From JAZGAE01 sp036475545 (GTDB taxonomy: Bacteria; Pseudomonadota; Alphaproteobacteria; DATDPM01): a DNA stretch of 64,000 nt. How positions within the stretch are numbered: the stretch's first letter is position 1; every line of letters starts with the position of its first letter. The notes beneath the pieces are model-generated. The model made no database searches and was not told the DNA's origin. It saw only the letters and a list, made by a program, of their open reading frames with translations. The translations under genes were made by a program, and so were the position numbers. The stretch is from the NCBI GenBank assembly GCA_036475545.1, contig JAZGAE010000155.1:1-64000 (forward strand), written 5' to 3'. Shown piece after piece: positions 19,176 to 28,346 of the stretch.

Positions 19176-20438
19176 ATGAGACGGGTCGTCATTACCGGCA
19201 TGGGAATGGTGACCCCCTTGGCCTGCGGGGTCAAACATAACTGGGACCGCTTGATCGACGGCCAGTCCGGTATCCGGGCGATCACTTCCTTCGACGCCTC
19301 CGATCTCGCCTCGAAGATCGCCGGACAGGTTCCGCGCGGCGAAGGAGGCAACGGGCTCTTCAATCCCGACGATTGGGTCGAGCCCAAGGAACAGCGCAAA
19401 ATAGAGGAATTCATCCTCTTCGCGCTGACCGCCGCGGCCGAGGCGGTGGCGGACGCGGGCTGGACGCCGCAGGACGAGGACTCGCTTGAGCGAACCGGGG
19501 TCATGATCGGTTCCGGCATAGGGGGCCTGTCCGGCATCGCCGAGATGGCGATCACGCTTCACGAGAAAGGGCCGCGCCGCGTCAGCCCCTTCTTCATTCC
19601 CTCCTGCCTCATCAATCTGGCGTCCGGCCACGTCGCGATCAGGAACGGCTTCAAGGGGCCGACTCATTCCGTGGTCACGGCGTGCTCGTCGGGCGCGCAC
19701 GCCATCGGCGACGCGGCGCGGCTCATCCAATGGGACGATGCCGATGTGATGGTGGCCGGCGGCACGGAGGGCGCCATCTGCCGGCTGGGCGTCGCAGGGT
19801 TCGCGGCGGCACGGGCGCTGTCGACCCATTTCAATGACACGCCCGCGCGCGCGTCCCGCCCCTGGGACAAGGATCGCGACGGCTTCGTCGTGGCCGAGGG
19901 TGCCGGCGTCGTCGTCCTCGAGGAGCTCGGGCACGCCAGGCGCCGCGGCGCTACGATTTACGGCGAAGTGATCGGCTACGGGCTTTCCGGCGACGCCTAT
20001 CACATCACGGCGCCCGCCGCCGACGGCACCGGAGCGTTTCGGGCCATGGCCGGTGCGCTCAAGTCCGCCCGGCTCGACCCCGAGGATATCGATTACATCA
20101 ACGCCCACGGCACCTCGACGCCGCTGGGCGACAAGATCGAGCTTGACGCCGTGAAACGGGTATTCGGGGAGGCCGCGCACAAGCTCTCCATGTCGTCGAC
20201 CAAGTCGGCCATGGGGCACCTGCTGGGCGGCGCCGGGAGCGTCGAGGCCATCTTCTGCATCCTCGCCATGGCCAACGGCGTCGTTCCCCCGACGCTCAAC
20301 CTCGATAATCCCTCGGAGGGGTGCGATCTGGATCTGGTGCCGAACGGGGCCAAGGAACGCGTGGTCCGCAAAGCGCTCTCCAACTCCTTCGGTTTCGGCG
20401 GGACCAACGCCACCGTGGTGTTCGGCCCGCCGCCTTGA
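19176..20438 (+). CDS. fabF: 3-oxoacyl-ACP synthase II FabF
   Basis: Condensing enzyme that elongates acyl-ACP with malonyl-ACP. The 420-residue protein has the Cys-His-His catalytic triad at C170 (VTACSSGAH), H311 (NAHGTSTPLGD) and H348 (SAMGHLLGGAG), and the C-terminal glycine-rich SFGFGGTNA. It follows acpP by about 60 bases. Confidence 0.97.
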   Translation: MRRVVITGMGMVTPLACGVKHNWDRLIDGQSGIRAITSFDASDLASKIAGQVPRGEGGNGLFNPDDWVEPKEQRKIEEFILFALTAAAEAVADAGWTPQDEDSLERTGVMIGSGIGGLSGIAEMAITLHEKGPRRVSPFFIPSCLINLASGHVAIRNGFKGPTHSVVTACSSGAHAIGDAARLIQWDDADVMVAGGTEGAICRLGVAGFAAARALSTHFNDTPARASRPWDKDRDGFVVAEGAGVVVLEELGHARRRGATIYGEVIGYGLSGDAYHITAPAADGTGAFRAMAGALKSARLDPEDIDYINAHGTSTPLGDKIELDAVKRVFGEAAHKLSMSSTKSAMGHLLGGAGSVEAIFCILAMANGVVPPTLNLDNPSEGCDLDLVPNGAKERVVRKALSNSFGFGGTNATVVFGPPP

Positions 20439-20444
20439 TGTGGC

Positions 20445-21503
20445 ATGGGGCGGGTCCTGGCGCGCTTGGGCATCGTTTTCACGGCCGCCGCGGCCGTCGT
20501 CGCGGGCGCCTTTCTTTGGGGCACCGCCCGCTTCGTCCAACCCGGTCCGCTCGCGGCTCCCACCACCGTGATCGTGCCTAGGGGCGCCGGGCTCGAGGAG
20601 ATCGCCGCGCTGCTGGCGCGCGAAGGGGTGATCGACGAGCCGCTGCTGTTCACCATGGCGGTGCGATTCTCCGGCGGCGACAGGAGTCTCAAGGCCGGCG
20701 AGTACGCCGTGCCCGCGCGCATCGACGGGCGCCACGTCATGGGACTGCTCCAGAGTGGCAAGACGGTGGTGCGCCGTCTCACCGTGGTCGAGGGCCTCAC
20801 GTCGCCGCAAGTGCTGGCCCGGATCGCGGCGACGGAGGGACTCGTCGGGCCTCTGCCCGAGTCTCCGGGCGACGGCCGGATGCTGCCGGAGACCTATCAT
20901 TTTTCCTATGGCGACACGCGCCTCGACGTGGTCGCCCGCATGGTCCGCGCCATGGACGGGACCCTCGACGAACTCTGGACCAAGCGCGCCCCCGGCCTCC
21001 CGTTCGACACGGTGGAAGAGGCGCTCGTGCTCGCCTCCATCATCGAGAAGGAGACGGCTCGCCACGACGAACGCGCCCGCATCGCTGCGGTGTTCGTCAA
21101 CCGCATGGAGAAGGGGATGCGGCTGCAATCCGACCCCACGGTGGCCTACGCGCTCGCCGGGGGCGCCGGCCCGCTGGACCGCCCCTTGACGCGGGCCGAT
21201 CTGGAGATCGAGCACCCTTACAACACCTATGTGATCGACGGCCTGCCGCCCGGCCCGATCACCAACCCGGGCCGCGCCTCGATCGCCGCCGCGCTCAACC
21301 CGGCGCCGACCAACGACCTCTATTTCGTCGCCGACGGCAGCGGCGGCCACGTCTTCGCGGAAACCCTGGAGGAGCACAACCGCAACGTCGTCCGCTGGCG
21401 CCAGATCCGCAGACGGTCGCGCGAGGCGGGCGGGACCGGCGCCGCCGAATCGCCTCCGGGGTCTAGCGGTTCCTCCCAAGACGGCGCATCAGCGAGTCCG
21501 TAA
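20445..21503 (+). CDS. mltG: Endolytic transglycosylase MltG (YceG)
   Basis: Membrane-anchored lytic transglycosylase that cuts nascent peptidoglycan strands and may end their elongation. The 352-residue protein has one N-terminal membrane helix (about 7-25), then the YceG domain. The catalytic glutamate lies in SIIEKET, and the conserved LQSDPTVAYAL and NTYVIDGLPPGPI stretches follow. It begins 6 bases after fabF. Its last 41 bases overlap the convergent SDR gene. Confidence 0.94.
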   Translation: MGRVLARLGIVFTAAAAVVAGAFLWGTARFVQPGPLAAPTTVIVPRGAGLEEIAALLAREGVIDEPLLFTMAVRFSGGDRSLKAGEYAVPARIDGRHVMGLLQSGKTVVRRLTVVEGLTSPQVLARIAATEGLVGPLPESPGDGRMLPETYHFSYGDTRLDVVARMVRAMDGTLDELWTKRAPGLPFDTVEEALVLASIIEKETARHDERARIAAVFVNRMEKGMRLQSDPTVAYALAGGAGPLDRPLTRADLEIEHPYNTYVIDGLPPGPITNPGRASIAAALNPAPTNDLYFVADGSGGHVFAETLEEHNRNVVRWRQIRRRSREAGGTGAAESPPGSSGSSQDGASASP

Positions 21504-22236
21504 GCCCCGCGGGCAGTGCCGCCCCGAGCCAGACGAGGGCATACATCGGCCAGGGAAAGGCAATGCGCGGCCGATTGCGCCGAAGCCCGCGCTGGATGAT
21601 CCGGGCGGCCCTGTCGGCGTCGATCGCCAACGGCATGTAGAAATCGTTGTTCTCGGTCAAGGGCGTGCGCACGAAGCCCGGACAGACGACCGAGACCTCG
21701 ATGCCGTCCTTGCCAAGCTCGCGTCTCAGCGCCTCGCCGTAGAGTCGCCCGGCGGCCTTGGTAGCGCAGTAGGCGGCGGCCCCGGGCGAGCCGACGAAGG
21801 CGGCCAGCGAGCTCATGATGGCGATCTGGCCGCGCCCGCGGGCGCGCATCACCGGGATGGCAGGCAAGACCGTGTTCAGCACGCCGTCGACGTTGATGGC
21901 GAAGATGCGGCGCACGGTCTCGGCGGTTTCCCGGAAGAAGCCTTCGCCGCCGCTGGTGCCGGCCGAGACGCCGGCATTGGCTACGACGAGGTCGAGGGGC
22001 GCGATGGAGTCGGCGTCGTCGATCCAGCGGGCGCAGGCTTGCCCGTCGGTCACGTCGACGAGGGCGGCCTGCACCTTCGCGCCCCGCTCTTCGCAGGACA
22101 GGGCCACCGCGTCGAGCCGGGCGGCGTCGCGACCGCATAAAGCCAACGTTACACCGGGCGCCGCGTAAGCGCGCGCGAGCGCCGCGCCGATGCCGCTGCT
22201 CGCGCCCGTAATCAGGATGGAGCGCGGGGTCCGCAT
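21463..22236 (-). CDS. SDR family NAD(P)-dependent oxidoreductase
   Basis: A 257-residue short-chain dehydrogenase with TGASSGIG near residue 9, NAG in VVANAGVS, the catalytic serine in IMSSLAAF and YCATK as the YxxxK pair. The C-terminal part (FPWPMYALVWLGAALPAG) is hydrophobic and may hold the protein at the membrane, as in DltE-like SDRs. The start is the ATG before RTPRSILITGASSG; a longer upstream frame is Arg/Pro-rich and not protein-like. It runs against mltG, sharing 41 bases at the 3' ends. Substrate unknown. Confidence 0.82.
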   Translation of the reverse strand: MRTPRSILITGASSGIGAALARAYAAPGVTLALCGRDAARLDAVALSCEERGAKVQAALVDVTDGQACARWIDDADSIAPLDLVVANAGVSAGTSGGEGFFRETAETVRRIFAINVDGVLNTVLPAIPVMRARGRGQIAIMSSLAAFVGSPGAAAYCATKAAGRLYGEALRRELGKDGIEVSVVCPGFVRTPLTENNDFYMPLAIDADRAARIIQRGLRRNRPRIAFPWPMYALVWLGAALPAGLTDSLMRRLGRNR

Positions 22237-22443
22237 GGCCGCATCATGGGGCGGTGGTTGCCGCTTCACAAGCGCCGCCTCGGAGCTCATCTGCGGCCTT
22301 CGGCCGGCCGTCCTCGCCGGCGGTCGGCGTCCCGGCGCCACCCGAGAACCTCAGAAATCGGCGGCGAAGGCGACTTGTTGGCGCCGGGGCCCGGGTATAG
22401 AGTGTGGCGGCGCTCGTGGGTCCCCCGAAATACAGAGGTTTCG

Positions 22444-23331
22444 TTGCCCCTTTGCAGCATGACCGGCTTCGCCCGCGCCGACGGTCACGTCGACGGCTGG
22501 ACCTGGACCTGGGAGCTCAAGAGCGTCAACGGCCGCGGCCTCGATGTGCGTTGCAAGCTGCCGCCCGACCTCGACGGCTTGGAGTCGATGGCGCGTTCCC
22601 ACATCCAAGAACGTTTCAGCCGCGGGACCATCTCGGCGGCGCTGACGGTCACGCGGCCGCCCGGAGCGCTGAAGCTGCGGCTGAATGTGGAGGTCGCCGA
22701 GCAGCTGGAGCAGATCGTGAGGGAATTGGCGGCGCGGGTGAAGGCGCAGCCGCCGACCCTCGACGGGTTGCTCTCGGTGCGGGGCGTGATCGAGACGGCC
22801 GAGGAGGACGAGGCGCCCGAGGCGCGCGCGAGCCGCGAGCAGGCCTTCGTGGTGGCTCTCGACGAAGCAATTGCCGCCCTGGCCGAGGCGCGAGCGCAAG
22901 AGGGCACGCGGCTCGGGGCCGTGCTCGCGAGCCAGCTCGACGAGCTGGAGGGCCTGGCCGACGACGCGGAAGCGTGCGCAACCGTGCGCCCCGAGGCGAT
23001 TCGAGCGCGCCTCAAGGAGCAGGTCGCGGCCCTGCTGGAGGCTGCGCCAGCGCTGCCCGAGGAGCGACTGGCGCAGGAGGCGGCGCTGCTCGCCGCCAAG
23101 GCGGACCTGCGCGAAGAGCTGGACCGGTTGCGGGCGCACCTGGCGGCGGCGCGCGAGTTGCTCTCCGCCGGCGGGCCGGTGGGGCGACGGCTCGACTTCC
23201 TGTGTCAGGAGCTGAACCGCGAGGCCAACACCATTTGCTCCAAGTCGACCGACATCGAGCTGACCCGGATCGGCCTCGACCTCAAGGCCGGAATCGAGCA
23301 GTTTCGCGAGCAGATTCACAACATCGAGTAG
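22444..23331 (+). CDS. yicC: YicC/YloC family endoribonuclease
   Basis: YicC-family proteins are RNases that in E. coli act on the small RNA RyhB. The 295-residue protein begins at a TTG five bases after AGAGG and reads PLCSMTGFARADG, the family N-terminus; the ATG at codon 6 (22459) is the alternative. The N-terminal domain has KSVNGRGLDVR; the C-terminal DUF1732 part ends with RRLDFLCQELNREANTICSK and ELTRIGLDLK, the most conserved motifs. It is directly followed by gmk, the usual pair. Confidence 0.9.
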   Translation: MPLCSMTGFARADGHVDGWTWTWELKSVNGRGLDVRCKLPPDLDGLESMARSHIQERFSRGTISAALTVTRPPGALKLRLNVEVAEQLEQIVRELAARVKAQPPTLDGLLSVRGVIETAEEDEAPEARASREQAFVVALDEAIAALAEARAQEGTRLGAVLASQLDELEGLADDAEACATVRPEAIRARLKEQVAALLEAAPALPEERLAQEAALLAAKADLREELDRLRAHLAAARELLSAGGPVGRRLDFLCQELNREANTICSKSTDIELTRIGLDLKAGIEQFREQIHNIE

Positions 23332-23343
23332 CGCAGCTTGCCC

Positions 23344-23982
23344 ATGCCGTCCCCCGACATCACGCGCCGTGGCCTGATGCTCGTGCTTTCCTCGCCGTCG
23401 GGCGCCGGCAAGACGACGATCACGCGCGGGCTGCTGGAGCGCGACGAAGGCATTTCCATGTCGGTCTCCGTCACGACGCGGCCCAAACGCCCCGACGAGG
23501 TCGCCGGCGTCGACTACCACTTCGTCGACCCCACCGATTTCAACCTGATGATGAACCGGGACGAGCTCTTGGAGTACGCGAAGGTCTTCGGCCATTACTA
23601 CGGCACGCCGCGCGGGCCGGTGGAACAAGCCCTGAGCGCGGGGCGCGACGTGCTCTTCGACATCGACTGGCAGGGAACCCAGCAGCTCGCCCAGAACGCG
23701 CCCAAGGACCTGGTGAGCGTGTTCATCCTGCCGCCCTCGACCGCCGAGCTGGAGCGGCGCCTCAGAACCCGCGCCCAGGACAGCGCCGAGGTGGTGGCCC
23801 AGCGCATGGCCCAGGCCGCGGACGAGATGAGCCACTGGCCGGAATACGACTACATCGTCGTCAACCGGGAGGTGGACGAGAGCGTCGCCGCCGTCGAGGC
23901 CATCCTGGTGGCCGAGCGGCTCCGGCGCGACCGCCGGGTCGGCCTCGCCGATTTCGTCAAGCGGCTGCGCGAGGGGCAGTAG
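23344..23982 (+). CDS. gmk: Guanylate kinase
   Basis: Phosphorylates GMP to GDP. The roughly 212-residue protein has the P-loop SSPSGAGKTTI and the GMP-binding stretches SVTTRPKRPDEV and DYHFVDPTDF. I chose the ATG at 23344; a TTG two codons earlier is also possible and neither has a clear ribosome site. It lies 12 bases after yicC. Confidence 0.96.
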   Translation: MPSPDITRRGLMLVLSSPSGAGKTTITRGLLERDEGISMSVSVTTRPKRPDEVAGVDYHFVDPTDFNLMMNRDELLEYAKVFGHYYGTPRGPVEQALSAGRDVLFDIDWQGTQQLAQNAPKDLVSVFILPPSTAELERRLRTRAQDSAEVVAQRMAQAADEMSHWPEYDYIVVNREVDESVAAVEAILVAERLRRDRRVGLADFVKRLREGQ

Positions 23983-24031
23983 CCCAGCAAGGGCTTCCCG
24001 CCGGGGCGGCCGGGGGCGGGCGACGGCGGCG

Positions 24032-24874
24032 TCAGCCCAGCTCTAGCGTGGTGACCCCGAACACGCGCCGCAGCGGTATGTCGGGCTCCTTGCCCCTATA
24101 CATGCGCGCGGTCTCGAACACGGCCTTCATGCCGTGGCCCCTGGCCAGCGCAACCGCGGCGGCATTGGGCTCGGGCACGTCGAGGACCAGTGGCTCGCCG
24201 GGGGCGGTGGCCGAGAGCGCCCGAAACAGCGCCTCGGCCTGGTCCGCGCCGTCGGCGAAAAGCGGGCCGATCTTGTGGCCGGTCCGGCACCGGCGGATGA
24301 CGCCGTACCCTGAGAGCCTGCCGGTCTCGAGGAGTCCCAGGGCCCTGCCGTCCGGCACGGCGATCCAGCGCTCGAGAAACCGCTCGCGCGGGGCCGGAAA
24401 CAGCTCGCGGTCATATGCCGCGACCTGGGCGAAGGGGAGCGAGGCCAGATCGACCGCGGCGCTGGCCTCTTGCGCCCGCCCGGCGCCCTCGAAGCGGACG
24501 TTGCGGTAGGCGAGGCGGAAGCCGGACCTGTGGTAGCCGTCGGGTCGCGCCGGGTCGCCGTCGAGGCCCACGCTGCGGCCGCCCAGGCGGGCCAGGCCCG
24601 CGCGCCATAACCGCCGGCCGAAACCGCGGCCCCGGTGCTCGGGCGCGACGATGAACAGGCCGAGGAAGCCGAAGTCGGCGCCATAGGCGACCGCGGAAAT
24701 ACCGGCAACGGCCTCGCCGGCGAGCTCGCCGACGAGAAAGCCCCCGGGATCGGTGGCCCAGAAACACTCGGCGTCATGAAGGCCCGGGTTCCAGCCTTCC
24801 ATCGCCGCCCAGTCGAGCACGCGGTCCAGGTCGGCGCGACCCATGGGGCGAATCGCGAATGGCTCGCTTGTCAT
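24032..24874 (-). CDS. GNAT family N-acetyltransferase
   Basis: A 280-residue protein with an N-terminal GNAT domain (about 1-130): the acetyl-CoA loop is in VAPEHRGRGFGRRLW, preceded by GFLGLFIV. The C-terminal half (from about 150) looks like the second domain of YitH/HbzB-type two-domain GNATs, with EPLVLDVPEPNAAAVALARGHG near its end. The acceptor substrate is unknown. It stands between convergent gmk and the rsmA gene on its own strand, about 70 bases after rsmA. Confidence 0.8.
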   Translation of the reverse strand: MTSEPFAIRPMGRADLDRVLDWAAMEGWNPGLHDAECFWATDPGGFLVGELAGEAVAGISAVAYGADFGFLGLFIVAPEHRGRGFGRRLWRAGLARLGGRSVGLDGDPARPDGYHRSGFRLAYRNVRFEGAGRAQEASAAVDLASLPFAQVAAYDRELFPAPRERFLERWIAVPDGRALGLLETGRLSGYGVIRRCRTGHKIGPLFADGADQAEALFRALSATAPGEPLVLDVPEPNAAAVALARGHGMKAVFETARMYRGKEPDIPLRRVFGVTTLELG

Positions 24875-24943
24875 TGCACTTGCCGCTGGCCTCCGTTCCG
24901 CGCCGGCGAAGGCCGCCCTTCCGCTCCGCGCCCCCAGGAGCGC

Positions 24944-25840
24944 CTAGCCGGCGCCGCCGCCGGCGCTCTCCCGAGCGATCCCGGGCAGGGCGCGCGCGAG
25001 CGCGCAGAATTCCTGAACGGTAAGCTCCTCCGCCCGCGCCGTAGGGTCGAGGCCGACGGCGTCGATCAGCGCGGCGGCGTCGAGCCCGAGAGACTTCAGG
25101 CTCGTGCGCAGCATCTTGCGCCGCTGGCCGAATCCGGCCGCCACGACCCGCTCCAGCGCGCCGCGGTCGGCCTCCGCCAGCGGCCGCGGCCGGGGGATGA
25201 GCTGCACCACCGTGGAGGTGACCTTGGGCGGCGGCGTGAATGCGCTCGGCCGGACGTCGAACAGCGCGCGGGCCTCGCACAGCCACTGGACCATCACCGA
25301 CAGCCGGCCGTAGGCCTTGGTCCGCGGCACCGCGGTGATGCGGGCCGCCACCTCCTTCTGGAACATCAGCGTGAGCGACTCGAAGGCGGGCAGGTCACCG
25401 AGCCAGCGCAGGAGCAGGGGCACCGCGATGTTGTAGGGCAGATTGGCGACGATCTTGGCCGGACCTTGCGCCTCGCGCGCCAGCGCCGCGGCGTCGACCT
25501 CGAGGGCATCGGCGGCGACGATCTCGAGCCGCCCGGGGAAGGCGCGCATGAGGCTTTGGAGCGCCGCCACGCACCGCTCATCGCGTTCGATGGCGATGAC
25601 GCGGCGCGCGCCCTCGAGCAGCAGCGCGCGCGTCAGCCCCCCGGGCCCGGGCCCGACCTCGATCACCGTGACCTGGCGCAAGTCCCCCGCCGCGCGGGCG
25701 ACGCGGCGGGTGAGGTTCATATCGAGCAGGAAGTGCTGGCCCAGCGCCCGCCGGGCGGTGATCCCGTGCGCGGCGATGACCTCGCGGAGCGGCGGAAGCT
25801 CGGGTCGCTCCGGGGCCACCCTAGTCCCCTCTGTCATCAT
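24944..25840 (-). CDS. rsmA: 16S rRNA dimethyladenosine transferase RsmA (KsgA)
   Basis: Dimethylates two adjacent adenines in helix 45 of 16S rRNA during 30S assembly. The 298-residue protein has RRALGQHFLLD at the N-terminus, the SAM motif EVGPGPGGLT, acidic DALEVD, and the catalytic NLPYNIAVPLL. Two ATGs lie back to back at the start; no good ribosome site is seen. Between it and the upstream pdxA stop lies a full copy of the dispersed repeat. Confidence 0.95.
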   Translation of the reverse strand: MMTEGTRVAPERPELPPLREVIAAHGITARRALGQHFLLDMNLTRRVARAAGDLRQVTVIEVGPGPGGLTRALLLEGARRVIAIERDERCVAALQSLMRAFPGRLEIVAADALEVDAAALAREAQGPAKIVANLPYNIAVPLLLRWLGDLPAFESLTLMFQKEVAARITAVPRTKAYGRLSVMVQWLCEARALFDVRPSAFTPPPKVTSTVVQLIPRPRPLAEADRGALERVVAAGFGQRRKMLRTSLKSLGLDAAALIDAVGLDPTARAEELTVQEFCALARALPGIARESAGGGAG

Positions 25841-25870
25841 AGGACGGCACGTGTGATGGCCTTGGGTGAT

Positions 25871-25911
25871 CCTCCGGCGCAGTCCGTTCAACTTGACCGG
25901 ATTATGCTCTA
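25871..25911 (-). repeat. 41-bp dispersed repeat, full copy at end of pdxA
   Basis: Identical at 40 of 41 positions to the copy at 41234-41274. Read on the minus strand it begins with TAG, which is the stop codon of pdxA, and it contains a near-palindrome (TCCGGTCAA facing TTGAACGGA). It lies in the gap between pdxA and rsmA. Confidence 0.85.
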
Positions 25912-26961
25912 GGCGACCGAGGCGGACCTGTCGGCCGCGCTCCGGCGTCGGACCATGTCGGCGGCCATGGCGAGCGCCGCCACGAGGCTCGATTCGCGCG
26001 CTTCGCCGGAGCCGGCGATGTCGAGCGCCGTGCCGTGGTCCGGGGAGGTGCGAACGAACGGCAGCCCCAGGGTGATGTTGACGCCGTGATCGAAGTCGAT
26101 GGTCTTGAGCGGGATGAGCGCCTGGTCGTGGTGCATGCAGATCACCGCGTCGTGGGCGCGCCGCGCCGCCTCGTGGAAAAGGGTATCCGCGGGCGAGGGG
26201 CCGGCGACCTCGAGGCCGAGCGCGCGCAGCTCCGCGACCGCCGGCGCGATGACGTCGATCTCCTCCGAGCCGATATCTCCTTCTTCCCCGGCATGGGGGT
26301 TGAGCGCGGCCACGGCGAGCCGCGGGCGGGCGATAGCGAAATCGGTGACGAGGGACGCCGCCACGACCCGCCCGCAGGCCACGATCCGGCGCCGGTCGAG
26401 CGCGGCGACGGCCTCGGCCAGCGGCAGATGGACCGTGACGGGAGCCACCCTGAGCCCTGGGCAGGCAAGCATCATCACAGGCAAAACGGGCGCGCCCGTC
26501 TCGGCGGCGGCCAGCTTCGCGAGATACTCGGTGTGGCCAGGGTATTCGAACCCGGCCGCATGAAGGGTCTTCTTGTGGATCGGGTTGGTCACGACCGCCG
26601 CCGCCTCGCCGGCATGGGCGAGCGCCACGGCCCGGTCGATCGAAGCGACGACGGCGGCCGCGTTCTTGGGGTCCGGCCGCCCGGGCGTCACCCCTGCCGG
26701 CAAGGCCAGCGGCAGCACCGGGAGCGCGGCGGCGAAGGCCCGCGCCGCCTCGCGAGGCGAGCCGACCGCGCGCACGCGCACGGCGAGGCCGAGGGCGTGC
26801 GCCAGCCGCTCGAGCCGGGCCGGATCGTCGATCACGAAGAAGGGGGGCGCCAATCCGTTTCCGCCGCCGGTCCGCCGCAGCCACGCCCGCAGCGTGATTT
26901 CGCCGCCGATTCCGGCGGGCTCGCCCATGGTCAGCGCCAGCGGGACGGAAGCGGACGTCAT
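25909..26961 (-). CDS. pdxA: 4-hydroxythreonine-4-phosphate dehydrogenase PdxA
   Basis: Vitamin B6 synthesis: NAD-dependent oxidation and decarboxylation of phosphohydroxythreonine. The 350-residue protein has TMGEPAGIGGEI at the start, the metal-binding histidine motifs YPGHTEYLA and CMHHDQALIPLK, and NPHAGEEG. Its ATG overlaps the surA stop by four bases, so the two are coupled. Its own stop codon lies inside the dispersed repeat. Confidence 0.95.
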   Translation of the reverse strand: MTSASVPLALTMGEPAGIGGEITLRAWLRRTGGGNGLAPPFFVIDDPARLERLAHALGLAVRVRAVGSPREAARAFAAALPVLPLALPAGVTPGRPDPKNAAAVVASIDRAVALAHAGEAAAVVTNPIHKKTLHAAGFEYPGHTEYLAKLAAAETGAPVLPVMMLACPGLRVAPVTVHLPLAEAVAALDRRRIVACGRVVAASLVTDFAIARPRLAVAALNPHAGEEGDIGSEEIDVIAPAVAELRALGLEVAGPSPADTLFHEAARRAHDAVICMHHDQALIPLKTIDFDHGVNITLGLPFVRTSPDHGTALDIAGSGEARESSLVAALAMAADMVRRRSAADRSASVA

Positions 26962-28238
26962 ATCCGCATTTCCACGGTCGCGGAACGGCGGAGGTCGCGC
27001 AGATAGCGCCGCGCCATCAGGTCCAGGCGTTGGCCAAAAATGGCTTTGCTGACCTCGTCCCGATCGGGCAACACCGATTCCGCCTCCTTGCGGTCGCAAA
27101 CCATGAGAACCGAAATGGCCGCCTTCGTCTGCACCGGTTGGCTCACCTTCCTGACCTTCAGAGTCTCCACCACCTTCCGAAGATGCTCCGGCAGGTCGCC
27201 GACGTTGATCCAGCCAAGGTCGCCGGACAGTGGCGATCCCAGCTCGGCACCCAGTTTCTCCATATCGTCGCAGGATTTGATGTGCGGCCTCATCTCCTTG
27301 GCGAGCTTGATTTGGCTGGCGATTTCATCCTTCGTGGCGCCCGGCGGCAGGGGAAAATAAATCTGGCGCAGCCACACCCTGGCGGTTTGCGAGCCCGCCG
27401 GCACTTGGCGGTCGCGAAGGAGCAGAATGTGATAGCCGGTCACGGTGCGGATTGGAACCGAGATTGCGGGGGGCCTCATCTTGGCGAGGACCGCTTCCAG
27501 CTCTTCGTCGAGCTCGCCCTCCCGCACCCAACCGATGTCGCCTCCGGCGAGGGCGGTTCCGCTTTGCGAGAACTGCCGGGCGAGCGCCGGGAAGTCCGCG
27601 CCCTTGCGGATTTGTGCGACCAACCGCTCGGCGGTCTCGCGGACCTGGGCATCCTGTTCGGGGTAATCGACGGCGAGAAAGATCTCGGCCACGAGGTTCT
27701 GTGGCTTGTCCTTTATGGCCTCCATATGGGCGAGGGCTTCATCCACTTCGTCCTCGCCGATGTCGATGTCGGGCCGGATCCGTCGCCTGATGACCTTGCT
27801 CCAGGCGATGGTGGCGCGGACCTGGGCGACGACGGTGTCCTTGCTGATTCCTTCCTCGGCGAAAAAGGTGTCCAGGCTGCCCTCGGCAACCTCGTTCCGT
27901 TTTAAGATGCGGGCGAGGGCCGCCTCGATTTCGGCATCGGTGATCCTAGCGTTGATCCGCTCCGCTTCCTGGATCTGAAGCCGCTCGTCGATCAGGGTGC
28001 GCAACACCGCGGGGAGCAGCCGCTGGCGGATCTCGGGCGAGTCCTCCAGGTTGGAGGAGAAGATCACCAGCTTCAGCCGCTCGGTAATGTCCAGGACCGA
28101 AATGATGTCGTCATTCACGACCGCGGCGATGCTCTGAACGTCGCGCACCTCGACCGGCCCGGCGGCGACGAGCGTCATCAGCATCACAAGGCACGGGAAG
28201 GCGCGTTTCACCGGCGTCGTCGTTGTTATCGTTGACAC
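26958..28238 (-). CDS. surA: Periplasmic peptidyl-prolyl isomerase SurA-like chaperone
   Basis: Periplasmic chaperone for outer-membrane proteins, fitting its place between lptD and pdxA. The roughly 426-residue protein begins at a GTG that gives a clean signal peptide (about 1-27, hydrophobic CLVMLMTLVAAG); the ATG 18 codons upstream would add an unlikely leader. The SurA N-terminal domain (VVNDDIISVLDITERLKL) and a parvulin-type domain (FPALARQFSQSGTALAGGDIGWV) follow. A second, weaker parvulin-like part (LGSPLSGDLGWI) lies near the C-terminus. Confidence 0.9.
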   Translation of the reverse strand: MSTITTTTPVKRAFPCLVMLMTLVAAGPVEVRDVQSIAAVVNDDIISVLDITERLKLVIFSSNLEDSPEIRQRLLPAVLRTLIDERLQIQEAERINARITDAEIEAALARILKRNEVAEGSLDTFFAEEGISKDTVVAQVRATIAWSKVIRRRIRPDIDIGEDEVDEALAHMEAIKDKPQNLVAEIFLAVDYPEQDAQVRETAERLVAQIRKGADFPALARQFSQSGTALAGGDIGWVREGELDEELEAVLAKMRPPAISVPIRTVTGYHILLLRDRQVPAGSQTARVWLRQIYFPLPPGATKDEIASQIKLAKEMRPHIKSCDDMEKLGAELGSPLSGDLGWINVGDLPEHLRKVVETLKVRKVSQPVQTKAAISVLMVCDRKEAESVLPDRDEVSKAIFGQRLDLMARRYLRDLRRSATVEMRI

Positions 28239-28346
28239 GCTTGGTCCAAAAGCGACTGGGCCATATATAGGATCAATCGCGGCGGTCGACAATTCTCGCC
28301 CGACTGCCGGCCGCCTCCGCGGTTTAGGGTTTTCCGGCGCCCGTCC

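Noticed and set aside
18849..21479. 876-codon antisense frame opposite acpP, fabF and mltG
   Set aside because: Very long, but every part is opposite a well-conserved gene and the translation has no recognisable domain. Stops are rare in this frame because of GC-rich third positions.
24944..26884. Single 646-codon minus-strand frame covering rsmA and part of pdxA
   Set aside because: Only the last about 298 codons encode RsmA; the upstream part is a frame shadow of pdxA.
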